This document shows, in pieces, positions 1 to 12,536 of a stretch of 64,000 bases of DNA. The position numbers and the translations under genes are program-made. Under the pieces are notes generated by a model. That model saw only the letters and a list, made by a program, of their open reading frames with translations, was not told the DNA's origin and did no database searches. The stretch comes from Amaranthus tricolor (Eukaryota > Streptophyta > Magnoliopsida > Caryophyllales > Amaranthaceae). The DNA is taken from the NCBI RefSeq assembly GCF_026212465.1, contig NC_080062.1:979001-1043000 (forward strand), in the 5' to 3' direction. Position 1 is the stretch's first letter. Every line of letters starts with the position of its first letter.

Positions 1-2570
1 AAATTCATCTTGATATATATCTTTTAAATATTATTTATTATAACTTTTAAAAGATATATTTACATTAAAATCTAAAAACAAAAATTACAAAAATAAAAGA
101 AAATGTAGCAATAAAAGTAAGAATACTTTAAAAGAGACTTGTATACTAAGTCGACAAATTGGACCAAGTCAATTGGTGAGTGGCAAAATGAGACTTGAGA
201 CTTAGACTTGAGAGTGATAGATGGAATTTCATAAAGTTGTTGAATTTTCTTCTATGCTAAAAACCATTTTGATAAATTGATTGATTATAGCTTTTGTTTT
301 TTATTGGATGATGGCAAATAAGGAGTCCAAGGTTGGACCTGCCTAGGCTATGAACTAATTTATTTAAATAAAAATCTATTTGTTTTGAATTGTTTGAAAT
401 ATTATAATAATTTTTATTCTAATGTAATAATACCTCATGTGGTTTTTCACATTTTTATACATCATTTTAATTTTTAATGTGTCGAAAAGTGTTTGTTAAA
501 AATTATAAAAAGTTAATGATGATAAAATATATATTGAGACGAATCAAATAAGATCACATACACTTATTAATATATTGAGAATAATAGCTACTCTTGTGAA
601 AGACCGGTTCTCGGTGAAACGATATCAAAACAAGAAGCTTATTTATTAAAAATTGTAAATTGAGTTATTCAACTCATGATTGAAGAACGTCTCACAATAA
701 GACCGTGTCACACAACAATTTGTGTGAGAATAAAATATAAACTAGAATAATTGGTGAATAGTATGAAAAAAAAATAAATCATCTGATAAGAATAAGGAGT
801 AAAAAAAATGAAAATTGAGTTGGATCCACGTATATATACAGATGAGCTTTGCACACCTTATACTAGTATAATGAGTCATCAAAAACGACTAAATTTACTT
901 AAAGGCTAATCATCAAAAAACATACTTCCTCTATCTCTTTTGAGTGCCTATTTGATTATACACACTATTCAATGTATTGTTTTAATTCATAATGTCTAAA
1001 ATTATGGATAATAAAAATTATAAAAAATTAATATTAATAAAATTTACATTAAAACTAATCAAGTAAGATCCAACTTGAAAATTTTTGTTAATATATTGAA
1101 AATAAAAATACAAATTAAGGGTAATTTTTAATTTTTAATTTTTAATGTAAAACATATAGAGTTACGAGTCATATAATATACCCCAAACCAATCCTTGATT
1201 GGGCCTATGTGCATGATTTTGTATTTACAATACTAGGTTTTTATACAATGTAAATATTTATGGGGGAATAAGTATTAAATTAAAAGAGAGTATTGTTAGA
1301 GCATAAAATGAAAAGATGTATAATTGTCCTCAATGTAATAAATGGTTATAAAGCGGTGGATGGAGAAAGACAAATTGAAAAATTGAAAAATATTTGTCCC
1401 CAAAATGAAATGATAACCTTCCATTATCCTCCTATCATATTATCATCTTTTTTGTTTTCATAATTTGACTTTTCTTCTCTTCTTAAATATTTACACAAAT
1501 GCAAGCATGCTTTTAATAAAAAATTTAAAATGGTGAGAGAAGAATCGAACAATTAAAGTTTGGCTGAGGTAGAATGGCATAAACCCTACCGTATGTCATT
1601 AGGATCATTAGTATTCAAATTATTATATTGTTAACAGTATTAGTTTTAGTATATAGTACTTCCTTTGTTCCGCTATACTTGTTATATTTGACTTTTTATA
1701 TAATTTAATGTGTTATTTTGATCATTTATATATTGAACTATACACATCTAAAAAATATAAAAAAATTAATATTATGAAACTATGTAATTAGAAGATTCAA
1801 ACAAGATCTCACCTGACAATATTTTTTTTTACACATTAGCCGCAATATATAAAATAAACTTGAATGATGAATAGTGTCAAAAACCGTTATGTAACTAGTA
1901 TTTAAGAAAGGAGGAAGTATTATTGTAATTAGCATCAACATATTATTAATGTTAGTAATAATATTAAGAAAAAATAACCGTGTATAATATAAACTTTTAC
2001 TGATTTTCCTGCAATAATACGAACTTTCGATTAACCCTAAATAATACAAACTTTAATATGAATTTCCCTAGAGCATCTTTAACCTATTATTAACCTACAA
2101 TTGTAGGTTAAGTTGCTCAAAAAAAAAAAAAGAAAATACAAAAAATAAAATAAAAAGTACAAAAAAAGTGAAAAAAAAAAAGAAGTAAAGAACATGAATT
2201 CCTAATCTTCACCGTACCCCTTCCCTATCCCTAGCCAAACCTCCAGCCTCCATCCCCCACAGGCCACAACTACCACCGTTCCCCGCTCATTGTCACTCCC
2301 ATTCCCCACTTCCAGCCACCACCATCTTCATCAAAATCCACCACCAAATCCAACTCCCCATCCTTTGCGCAGCCCCTATCCCCCTCTATTCTCAACCACC
2401 ATCAAACCCTTCCCTCCACTCCACCACCACCAATCGGCCTCCCATAAACAGCGCCCTGTGCAGCCTTCCTCACCTCCTTTCCCTGACGCAACCTCCACAA
2501 ACAACCACCATAACCACCCACCCTAAATGTGAATCACCACCATAACCATCCCAAATTCAAACCAACATAA
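1..2570. repeat. Left copy of a 2.5-2.8 kb segmental duplication
   Basis: This block is recognisably the same sequence as 49600-52430, in the same orientation, with small indels. Shared landmarks include the Stowaway-like MITE at 1659-1917, the CTACAATTGTAGG motif near 2095 and the C-rich stretch at 2210-2525. The right copy has an extra stretch of roughly 100 bp near 51250-51370 that the left copy lacks. The C-rich part can be read as a proline/histidine-rich frame at 2290-2526 on one strand and as a glycine-rich frame in the right copy (52063-52446, minus strand). The two copies favour different strands, so I do not call a gene. The block lies upstream of receptor copy A here and of receptor copy C on the right, so it probably belongs to the duplicated receptor unit. 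Confidence 0.85.
1659..1917. mobile_element. Stowaway-like MITE, 259 bp, TA target site
   Basis: The left end reads CTTCCTTTGTTCC and the right end is its imperfect inverse (GAAAGGAGGAAG). Both are flanked by TA (1657-1658 and 1918-1919). This matches the plant Stowaway class (CTCCCTCCGTTCC-type ends, TA target). The duplicated copy lies at 51495-51753, so the MITE was present before the segment was duplicated. It has no coding capacity. Confidence 0.75.
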
Positions 2571-3859
2571 TCTTTAATCTACTTTTCCACTACCAAATTC
2601 GACCATCAAAATTGACCACCATTATTAAATTGGTGTTGCAGATATGAGTTGCTGAGCCTCGTTGGGTGGGGGCGCCGTCGCAGGGGAGGGGGAGGGGGTG
2701 GTGCACAGGTGGAGATTAAAGAGGGGATTGGAAATTATTTTTCTTTAAATAAAATTATCTTTTTTCTAGAGTAGAATTACCTGTTTTACAGGTTGCATGT
2801 GAATTTGAATGCTAAGGGAAAACGTATGCCAAAGTTGGTATTATTTAAGGTTAATCAAAAGTTCGTATTATTATAGGAAAATTAATTAAAGTTTATATTA
2901 TTCACGGTAATTTTTTCTTAACTAAATAACAAAGAAAAATGTTTCCTTTTGATAAAAAAATTATTTTTAATATGAGATAGATATAATTATAAAAAGTAAT
3001 AATAGTACTACTATAATTATTTGTATATTACTCCCTCTATTTTATATTGTTGGATACTTTTCAAATATTCCATGTATAAAGAGATAAAAAATGCTACTCA
3101 TGATTTTCAATGGATAAAAAAAAGTTAAAATATGGAGTATCAATGTGTAATCCTATTACATTTGTCACGATACATATGACATGTATTCTTTCCATTCCTT
3201 AATAAAAGTTTTCACAAGTAATGTTTACGAGAATTAGAAAAAATAAAATCTTTACTTTTTGAATATATTATTTTATTAAATAATAAATTTGATTGAAGGA
3301 AATTAGGACCATAAACATTTAAAAATTATTAAAAGAAAGTTAGTGGAAAAATATGGAGACCACAACTAACAAAAAAATGTTTCAATAAAATTAGTTAAAA
3401 ATATGTGGGAAGCATAAATAATATAAATATATTAAAATTAAATTAATGAAAAATATGTGGGGACCATATGTATTATTAAAATATTAAAAATAAGGATTAT
3501 TTAAAAATGTCCAAATTTGTGATACAAATAGAAATATTCATTATGAAAACAACAAATAAAATATTTAAAAATGACAAATAAAAGTTTTTTGATAAACAAA
3601 GGGAATATTTCTTATAATTTGAATTTTTATAAGAAAAACTACTTAAAATGATCGATCATTTTACTGATTTCCCTACAATTTTACAAATTTTTTGCAACAC
3701 ACAAGCCATCATCATTGCTGAGAACCTTCACCCACCTCCGTCATCACTAAGAGTGCTTCCACCAAGCGCGAGCCAAGGCTAGAGGGCTTCGCCTTCACCA
3801 CCAATTGCAACCATTATCACACTCTAATTCATCCACACGCGCTCCCCTTACTTCTTTCT
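2571..3859. other. AT-rich intergenic stretch with possible MITE remnants
   Basis: No gene is supported. Two MITE-like edges are visible: TTACTCCCTCTATTTTATA near 3029, and a possible element from about 3184 (ATTCTTTCCATTCCTTAAT) to about 3609 (AACAAAGGGAATA). Their ends are degraded and no exact target duplication was found. Confidence 0.5.
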
Positions 3860-3863
3860 TTCT

Positions 3864-4075
3864 TTTTCTTCCTCCTCCCAACTATTAACCCCATATTACT
3901 TCCCACCCGATCACATATTCATCAACTTTGGCCTACCAAAACATTCCACTCAGCCCACCGATGATGGAAGTTTTGACGAATGGCAGAGCGATCTAGAGTT
4001 CATCCTCACACCGTTACATACGACCACCATCAACACTGCCAAGGCAGATATTCCGGATCCGAATCGGAGTATTTA
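3864..4075 (+). pseudogene. Receptor copy A: relic of malectin-like exon 1
   Basis: Translated in one frame, this stretch gives residues such as DHIFINFGLPKHSTQPTDDG and EWQSDLEFIL. They align with the first 70 or so residues of the intact receptor exon at 43489 (DHLFINFGLPK, RWQSDQDFIL). The aligned part has no start codon and ends at a stop before an (AT)n tract at 4099. The remaining two thirds of exon 1 is missing. It is a decayed CrRLK1L ectodomain fragment; exon 2 of the same copy is at 6232. Degenerate leader-like codons precede it from about 3820. Confidence 0.75.
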
Positions 4076-4092
4076 CTAAAAGGATATCTGAT

Positions 4093-6187
<2,095 letters not shown>

Positions 6188-6231
6188 TTGATTTCGATTA
6201 ATATTATTTTAGTGTTGTTGTACTTGATGAG

Positions 6232-6361
6232 TAACGGTCACAACTACTTCTCATCGATCTACAACGATACCACAAACATCAATTACATAGTTACAACAGC
6301 ATCATTTACGGCGCCTGAGTTAGTCTACTTGACAATGAGGGTGATTGGGCCATATGTTTAT
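6232..6361 (+). pseudogene. Receptor copy A: relic of malectin-like exon 2
   Basis: After an acceptor-like AG (6230-6231), the frame reads NINYIVTTASFTAPELVYLT then MRVIGPYVY. It matches the start of exon 2 in copies B, C and D (NYTVATPSYTAPELVYLTMR). Homology stops at about 6361. The sequence then switches to a stretch shared with 58266-58600 (CTTGGTTGCACATTGTAGGA), so a deletion or rearrangement removed the rest of the exon and the kinase exon. No function is expected. Confidence 0.8.
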
Positions 6362-7391
6362 ACCACAAAAATCTTGGTTGCACATTGTAGGACGTGAACA
6401 CGATCTAACCAAATTCAGGATCATCTTCATCATTCTCGGTAAATTCATAATATCCTATCCATCTTTGCTCTACTGTAGAAGTTTTTGTTTTCCCTTTCAA
6501 CTCTTGGGATACATACCCAAATTTAACATCATATTCGAATTTGTACATGTTAAAGTGTCTATTATTATTTACATATAGGTCGCCCAACATAAAAAAAGAG
6601 AGAGAAATCCTTAGCTAGCTTGCATGTGATATGCTACAAACAACGAACAACAGATTATTGATTACAAATTATGAAAACTACTAATAATTGATTACTAACT
6701 TAATTAAATTATGATTAATAACTTGATCACAAATTACTAATAACAAATAACAGCTCAGTTACGCCTATGATTAATAACTTAATTAATACAAACAAAAGAT
6801 AAAGGTAAAGTTAGCACTGTTAAGTTCATTGCTATCATTGAGTTGATTTCGTGTCATATATTTAGATTGGATTAAAATTAAATGTTAATTTCATATTAAT
6901 TTACACATAATTGTTAATTAAGTTTCAAAATCACATTAAAATTGAATTAAAATGGTCGGGTTTATTTTCAGTAATATAATTAATTACAACCATGCCGCAC
7001 CCAATAGAGTATACTATAAATGGGTCTAACATATTCCAGTGTGGGGCCCTCCATTAGAAAATATGGCGTATCATTTACTCATAAGGAAAAATATATAAAA
7101 AAATATTATAATTGAACATAACATGTTAAGGAATTTGTGAAATAACTAAAATTATTAAATATTTTATTATGAGGTGAGAATTAAAATCTTGTGTCATATG
7201 AATGAAAGGAAAAAATTTTAAATATACTAGACTAATTCATAATTCTTTATGTTATATTAATCTTTCTCCATTATGATAAATCAAAATGACAAAAATAGTA
7301 GAGTATTTATTTAATTTAATAATTAAAAGCATTAATTTGACTTGTGTTCAATTAATGAGTATCCATTAACTTCCACTAAAAACACCATTAA
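6362..7391. other. AT-rich stretch; first 240 bp shared with 58266-58600
   Basis: 6355-6600 is clearly related to 58266-58600; for example, both share GGACGTGAACACG. Coding capacity is not convincing on either strand. The rest is AT-rich sequence in which I see no gene. Confidence 0.55.
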
Positions 7392-7583
7392 CTAAAAACA
7401 CTATTATTAAGCTTGAATGGCAAAAGTGCTAATAGTTGCATCCTAAACACACTTCATGTTCTAAGTCCAAGACCATTTTGCAGGACTAGCAATCGCCATC
7501 CTTTTTATACTAATTGCTTATGTGAAGTTACGAGTGGAAGGTGCAATGCTTACCGTAGATGTCCGCCGAGTATCTCTAGTTAG
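7392..7583 (+). pseudogene. Six-cysteine peptide locus 1, no start codon
   Basis: An open frame after the in-frame stop at 7389-7391 ends at TAG 7581-7583. From Cys 7437 it shows six cysteines spaced C-x13-C-x11-C-x-C-x6-C-x5-C. Recognisable pieces are SPRPFC, NCLCEVTSGRC and AYRRC. These match the peptides at 11986 and 12303 (PRPFC, NCLCGVTNGRC). Just before the first Cys is a short hydrophobic/small-residue stretch (LLLSLNGKSANS) like the end of a signal peptide. There is no in-frame ATG, so either the signal-peptide part has been lost or it lies on a separate exon. It is probably a 5'-truncated pseudogene. Confidence 0.7.
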
Positions 7584-7655
7584 CGGTTGAGATGTTTATT
7601 CGGATCATCGGATCGATTTTTAGGTCAAATGTTTCGAATTGTTTCAAAATTAGTT

Positions 7656-7929
<274 letters not shown>

Positions 7930-7959
7930 TTGTATGTGTTTACATAATTGTTAATATAT

Positions 7960-9180
7960 TTTATATCTTTGATCAAATCAAGTTCAATTACAAGATCGAG
8001 TAAATTTCAAAGTATTGAATTTGTTTTGAACACCTCTACTTAATGGTAAAAGACTTGTTTAAATTTAGTCCATAGTAGCATAGTGTACATCTTTTCATTT
8101 TAAGAGTAAAATTATAAATAAAGAAATATTAAGATTGATGTATGCTATGTCAGAACTTATTTTTAAATTATGCTAATTTCTTTTTTTTTTATATATAATT
8201 TTGTTGAGTTTGCTCTAAAAGACGGATTAGGAAAACAATTTTTGTTTGTACAAGAATAAGATTCAATTTGTTATCTAATTTCACCTGACCCCTTGATAAA
8301 TCTCTCTTTTGGTGGATATTTAGAATATAATGGAGTATTGTTATTCATAGTATCTTCTACTATCTCTTTTATTTATTTTTATTTTTTTTGAGAAAGTATT
8401 GCTAAAATTGTCAAATACTTCTACTATATATCCATGATAATATTCACAAATCACATTTCTCAACAATAAATTGATCATATATTTTCATTAGCTAGTCTTT
8501 TAGAGACGTATCTCAAACCCAGTTCATTAAAGATTAATACCTACTTACCGTATTCATAATGTCTACTTATATTATTATCATTAATGTTTACTTACCGTAT
8601 CCTTAATGTCTATTTTCAATATCTTAAATGTTTACTTATATTATTCTTAATGCCTACTTATAATATTTTAAAAAATATATAATGATCCGGCCCAATTAGA
8701 GATGGTCTCTCACAAGAACTTTTGCATTTTCATTTAAGATAGTTTTGTTGTTAAATAAATATCATAACTAAATTAAATTAATTTAAACATTTATTTTTTC
8801 TTCAAACAATTAGTTTATTACAAATTAACTCTTTATATAGACATGTTTCAGTGTAAGACACTCTTATACAAGAATTTCTCTAAATTGATACATCATAATT
8901 ATTCACTAACAAAAAAGGCAAATGGACCCGGAAAAATAGTGCAAAGTTTTTATTAAACTAACTCAATTTAATTAATCTCTTTTATATGTGTAATTTGTAA
9001 ATTAATTAAGCCTAAATCATATACAAATACAAACCTTCAAATGACAACATTAAACACAATTTTGATCTCTTCGTCGTTTCCACTCCTCACCACCAATCAT
9101 AACATCAATAAAACAAAGTTAAAAAGGAAGAAATGGACCATTCACCTAATGGCAAAAATTAATAGATTTAAAAAAATGAT
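7960..9180. other. AT-rich intergenic stretch
   Basis: No gene is seen. At 8503-8712 there is a short repeat bounded by GAGACGTATCTCAA and GATGGTCTCTCACAAG. Similar GAGACGGTCTC-type ends recur in this window near 600-720, 5800, 50300-50420, 61600, 62070 and 62480-62580. It is probably a dispersed short repeat family. Confidence 0.5.
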
Positions 9181-9184
9181 AATA

Positions 9185-10030
9185 TAAAATATAATTTGCG
9201 AATTAAAGTTTTTTTAATTACGATTTTAATATTTTTTATTCGAATTATAGTTATTAAAGTATCAATGTTTACAATGTTCAAGTCAAATCACAAATTCTAA
9301 TCATGTTAGGGGTCCAAAGTTTTAGGTTAGACCTTATCATGGGCGGCAGGCCCGACCCGGCTCGAAAAAGTGAGGGTTTGGGTACCAAAATATAGCCCGA
9401 TGGGTGGGTTTGGGCAGAAAATAAGTGGCCCAAATTTTTTTGGACGGGTTAGGGATTGGTGTTTGGCCTGCGGGCCGGCCCGGCCCGATTCGAAAGGAGC
9501 TAAGTTGGTCCAATTAGTTACATATTTTGATTATTTCATATGCTAACAATTTTTTTTCATATTGCATCAAGGTCGGTTTACTATTTTTAATGTTGAAGAG
9601 GAGGAAGAAGAGGTAGATCGTGAAGATGACGATTGTCAAATCACTAATTAGTTACATAATTTGATTATTTTGTATTTGTTTATTTGAATTATTTGTAATT
9701 TGTGTTTTAAATTATGTATAATATGTAACAATTGTATTTGTTTATTTCAATTATTTGTAATTTTTATTTTTAATTATGTATAAATAATATATAACATAGG
9801 CCCGCAAGCCCGCATATTACGAGTTTGGGCAAGAACTTTTAGGCCCGCCCGCATCAATGGGCTGTTTTTTCCGCCCAGCCCGGTGTTTGATCACGTCTAT
9901 TTTAGGTTAAAATGGTCGGATTTCTGTGATTTGACCGGTCTGAAAGATATAAACATTGATACTTTAGTAACTGTGATTCGTAAAAAATTTAAACTTTAAA
10001 GCTGTAATTTGCAAATTATTACTTTTACAA
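9185..10030. mobile_element. Inverted-repeat (MITE-like) element split by a hAT-like insertion
   Basis: The left arm (TAATTTGCGAATTAAAGTTT, then GTTATTAAAGTATCAATGTT) is repeated inverted at the right (AACATTGATACTTTAGTAAC, then AGCTGTAATTTGCAAATTA). The arms run about 9185-9290 and 9925-10030. The inner 9328-9899 is a separate hAT-like element. I could not define an exact target duplication for the outer element. Confidence 0.6.
9328..9899. mobile_element. hAT-like non-autonomous element, 572 bp, TSD TTTTAGGT
   Basis: An exact 8 bp duplication TTTTAGGT flanks it (9320-9327 and 9900-9907). The ends are imperfect inverted repeats: TAGACCTTATCA at the left and, on the other strand, TAGACGTGATCA at the right. 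The 8 bp duplication and TAGA-type end fit the hAT superfamily. GC-rich subterminal blocks (GGCCCGACCC-like and GCCCGC-like) lie inside both ends. A short acidic frame near 9590-9650 (EEEEEVDREDDDCQITN-like, then stop) may be the tail of a hAT transposase gene; this is tentative. Confidence 0.75.
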
Positions 10031-10275
10031 TATAAATATTTATTTTCAAATTTTTTATTATGCTAAATAATTGTCGGTAGAATTTTTTATTTGCTTGTGT
10101 TTCAACTACTACCCATTACCTTCCAACATGAACAATTAAAATAATAATGCAAGTTAGTCTAATTCATCCATTATTTATCCAATTCTACCAGAAATATTCC
10201 CACTCCATTATATAACTTTGAGATATTAATTTCATTTGAACATATACATATAATTAAAAATAAAAAAAAAACACC

Positions 10276-10404
10276 ATGAATAACAAGAATATAGATTTGC
10301 ACCTTTTCCTTGTATTTATGCTGCTAATATTCAGCTTTAATTGCTTATGTGGGGTCACCAATGGAAGGTGTATCGCGTATAATAAATGTGCCGGCGCTAC
10401 CTAA
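10276..10404 (+). pseudogene. Six-cysteine peptide locus 2, internally deleted
   Basis: The 42-codon frame starts MNNKNIDLHLFLVFMLLIFS and ends NKCAGAT. It is nearly identical to the intact peptide at 11986-12204, but an in-frame deletion of 87 bp removes codons 24-52. The signal-peptide cleavage region and the first two cysteines are therefore missing. The junction (TTTAATTGC here, against TTTAATGAA and GGTAATTGC in the intact gene) suggests deletion between short TAAT direct repeats. Four cysteines remain. The frame is still open, but it is unlikely to give the normal fold. Confidence 0.8.
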
Positions 10405-11985
10405 ATCTGACGTATATTTTTAGTTTTTACGATGATAAAATCATGTATATTCGCTTTTTTCAAATTTTATATAAAAGTTTAATAATAATTAATTAAAATT
10501 AATTAATGAATTAAGAAAATTATATGTTATTAGCGAAATTTACTACAAATAATTATCGAATTGGCGACAACGCTTTTCGTCGCCATTTGATAGCTAAACG
10601 GTCAAAAAGTAGGCCGGGCGACCACTAGCCTCTTCGCTGTATATGTAAAAAAAATAAAAAAATAAAAGCTTTTATTTTTTTTAATTTTTTTTAAATATAC
10701 AGCGACGAATCTAGCGGTCGCTATGTGGTCGCCAAGGGCGACCAACCAACCCCCTCGCTGATTTTCCATTGTTATTTCGATAATTATTTGTAGTGATTGT
10801 TGTTTTATTTTAGTTATATATTTATATATCTTTGTGTATGTTTAAATTTTGGATTGAATTTAATTATACATTAATGTAATTGATGGTTGTATACCGAATA
10901 AATATAAAGTGTCTCGAGTACAAATTCTCATGGACTACTTTGCTCTTTTTTTTTTTTTATTGCAATATGTTTTGGAGTTTTGGCCTTAGATAATTTGTTT
11001 TTATATCAAAAAATTGATGGTAATATTGATACATGTAGAATCTTTAAAATGTGGAGTTGAGTTGAGTTTAGTGAATGTACATTCTAATTAGGGTTGAATA
11101 TAGTTTAGTTAATAATTTAATACGCTATAGCTTAACCAAAAACTTTAGAGAGATGTTCTCAATTGTTATTCTCAATTTTGTGTTCTTGACCACTCTCACC
11201 ATGATACTAGACCCATACAATTAATTAATTTATTTAATTAATATCACTTTAAGATTATAAGTAATAACTTTAAAACTATAAATGTAACCAGTTCAAAATT
11301 GTAAATGGGTTATAATTAGTCAATTTAAAATTAATTAAGTAATAACTACTACTTCTGTTCTTTTTTTCTTTTCTCGTTTACTTTTTGCATAATTTTCAAA
11401 GCAAAATTTAAGTCTTAGTATCTCTTAATACACATAATAAAAAATTATAAAAAGACATAATAAAAAAGTGTATATTAAAGCGAATCTAAAAAGATCTCAT
11501 ATGAATATATTTTATTTTATAAATACGTTTCTAAAACATTAATCAAATTTCTCTTTCTTAAAGGTGAAATATTCAAAAAAAAAAAACATTAGAAAACAAA
11601 GGAAATATAATACTATAAATGTATGTGGATTAGTATTCACTATTCAGTACAATCAAAATAATCTAACCGTAAAAACCATCTAATTTAAAAATATGTATAA
11701 AAAGAAATACTATTATATCAATAACTTTTCAAATTTATTTATTGCACTTAGGTTCAATTATTAAGGACAATACATACCTCACATATCTTATCCTTACTTC
11801 ATTGTGGACCCTCTATACAATAAATATGCATGTTACATTTTTTTTCCTCCAATAAAGTAGTACGGATAACTATTCATAATTTCAATATATATTAATTTCA
11901 TTTGCTATATACGTTTGAGATATAAATTCCATTCAATCCCAATCCCCAATACCTAATCCCCATCAATTATTTTAAAAAAAACACC
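10405..11985. other. Intergenic stretch between peptide loci 2 and 3
   Basis: Apart from the CACTA-like MITE at 10541-10795, no gene or RNA is recognised. Peptide loci 2 and 3 share 5' flanks (an A-rich stretch ending ACACCATGAA) and 3' flanks (TAAATCTGACGTATATT), which fits tandem duplication of the gene with short flanks. Confidence 0.5.
10541..10795. mobile_element. CACTA-like MITE, 255 bp, TSD ATT
   Basis: The left end is TACTACAAATAATTATCGAA and the right end is its inverse (TTCGATAATTATTTGTAGTG). A 3 bp duplication ATT lies at 10538-10540 and 10796-10798. CACTA elements begin CACTA and make 3 bp duplications; here the first base of the left end appears changed to T. The interior holds inverted GCGACGAA/TTCGTCGC-type blocks that would fold back. 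Confidence 0.7.
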
Positions 11986-12204
11986 ATGAAAAATAACAAG
12001 AATATAGTTTTGCACCTTTTTCTTGTATTTATGCTGCTAATATTCAGCTTTAATGAATATATAGCTTCTGCTCAATGCATCACAAAGAGAAATAATGTAA
12101 AAACTCCACGACCATTTTGCAAGGCAGAAATGTATGGTAATTGCTTATGTGGGGTCACCAATGGAAGGTGTATCATGTATAATAGATGTGCCCGCGCTAT
12201 CTAA
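11986..12204 (+). CDS. Small secreted six-cysteine peptide (locus 3, intact)
   Basis: A 72-residue precursor. Residues 1-29 form a clear signal peptide (positive MKNNK, hydrophobic LFLVFMLLIFSF, AlaSerAla before the predicted cut). The mature part of about 43 residues has cysteines at 31, 45, 53, 55, 62 and 68, spacing C-x13-C-x7-C-x-C-x6-C-x5-C. It is basic and disulfide-rich, which suggests an apoplastic defensin-like or knottin-like peptide with an antimicrobial or signalling role. The spacing does not match the plant defensins, knottins or RALF peptides I know, so I give no family name. The ATG sits in the same context (ACACCATGAA) as the deleted copy at 10276. Peptide locus 4 follows within about 100 bp, head to tail. 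No introns are needed. Confidence 0.75.
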   Translation: MKNNKNIVLHLFLVFMLLIFSFNEYIASAQCITKRNNVKTPRPFCKAEMYGNCLCGVTNGRCIMYNRCARAI

Positions 12205-12302
12205 ATCTGACGTATATTAATTTCATTTGCTATATAAGTTTGAGATATAAATTCCATTCAATCCCCAATCACCAATCCCCATCAATTATTTTAAAAAAAA
12301 CA

Positions 12303-12536
12303 CTGAAAAATAATAGTAAGAGTAAATTATTTCCTTCATTTATTTTTCTTTTATTTACATTGCTATTTTTGAGCTTCAATGTGGTTCATATTGAGGGCAA
12401 ATGCTTGAAGGTCACTGATGCTCAGAGTAAGAGACCAGTCTGCGACAACAAAAAGCAAGTTGGTGATTGCTTGTGCAAGGTTACAGATTCACATTGCATT
12501 GTTTACCGTAGATGTCCCCGCCATCAATCAAGTTAA
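12303..12536 (+). CDS. Six-cysteine peptide (locus 4), canonical ATG lost
   Basis: From codon CTG at 12303 the frame gives 77 residues. There is a hydrophobic leader (FPSFIFLLFTLLFLSFNVVH) then a mature domain with six cysteines, spacing C-x12-C-x8-C-x-C-x6-C-x5-C (motifs KRPVC, GDCLCKV, YRRC). The sister locus at 28905 has ACTATGAAA where this gene has ACTGAAA, so a 2 bp loss turned the ATG into CTG. The frame is open upstream to an ATG at 12186, which overlaps the end of locus 3 and would add 39 residues before the leader. Translation may start at CTG, or the gene may be silent. Mature-domain residues are otherwise intact, so the loss may be recent. Confidence 0.6.
   Translation: MKNNSKSKLFPSFIFLLFTLLFLSFNVVHIEGKCLKVTDAQSKRPVCDNKKQVGDCLCKVTDSHCIVYRRCPRHQSS

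Noticed and set aside
2290..2526. Proline/histidine-rich 78-codon frame
   Set aside because: The duplicated copy does not keep the frame on this strand; the longest frame there is on the other strand. It reflects C-rich composition.
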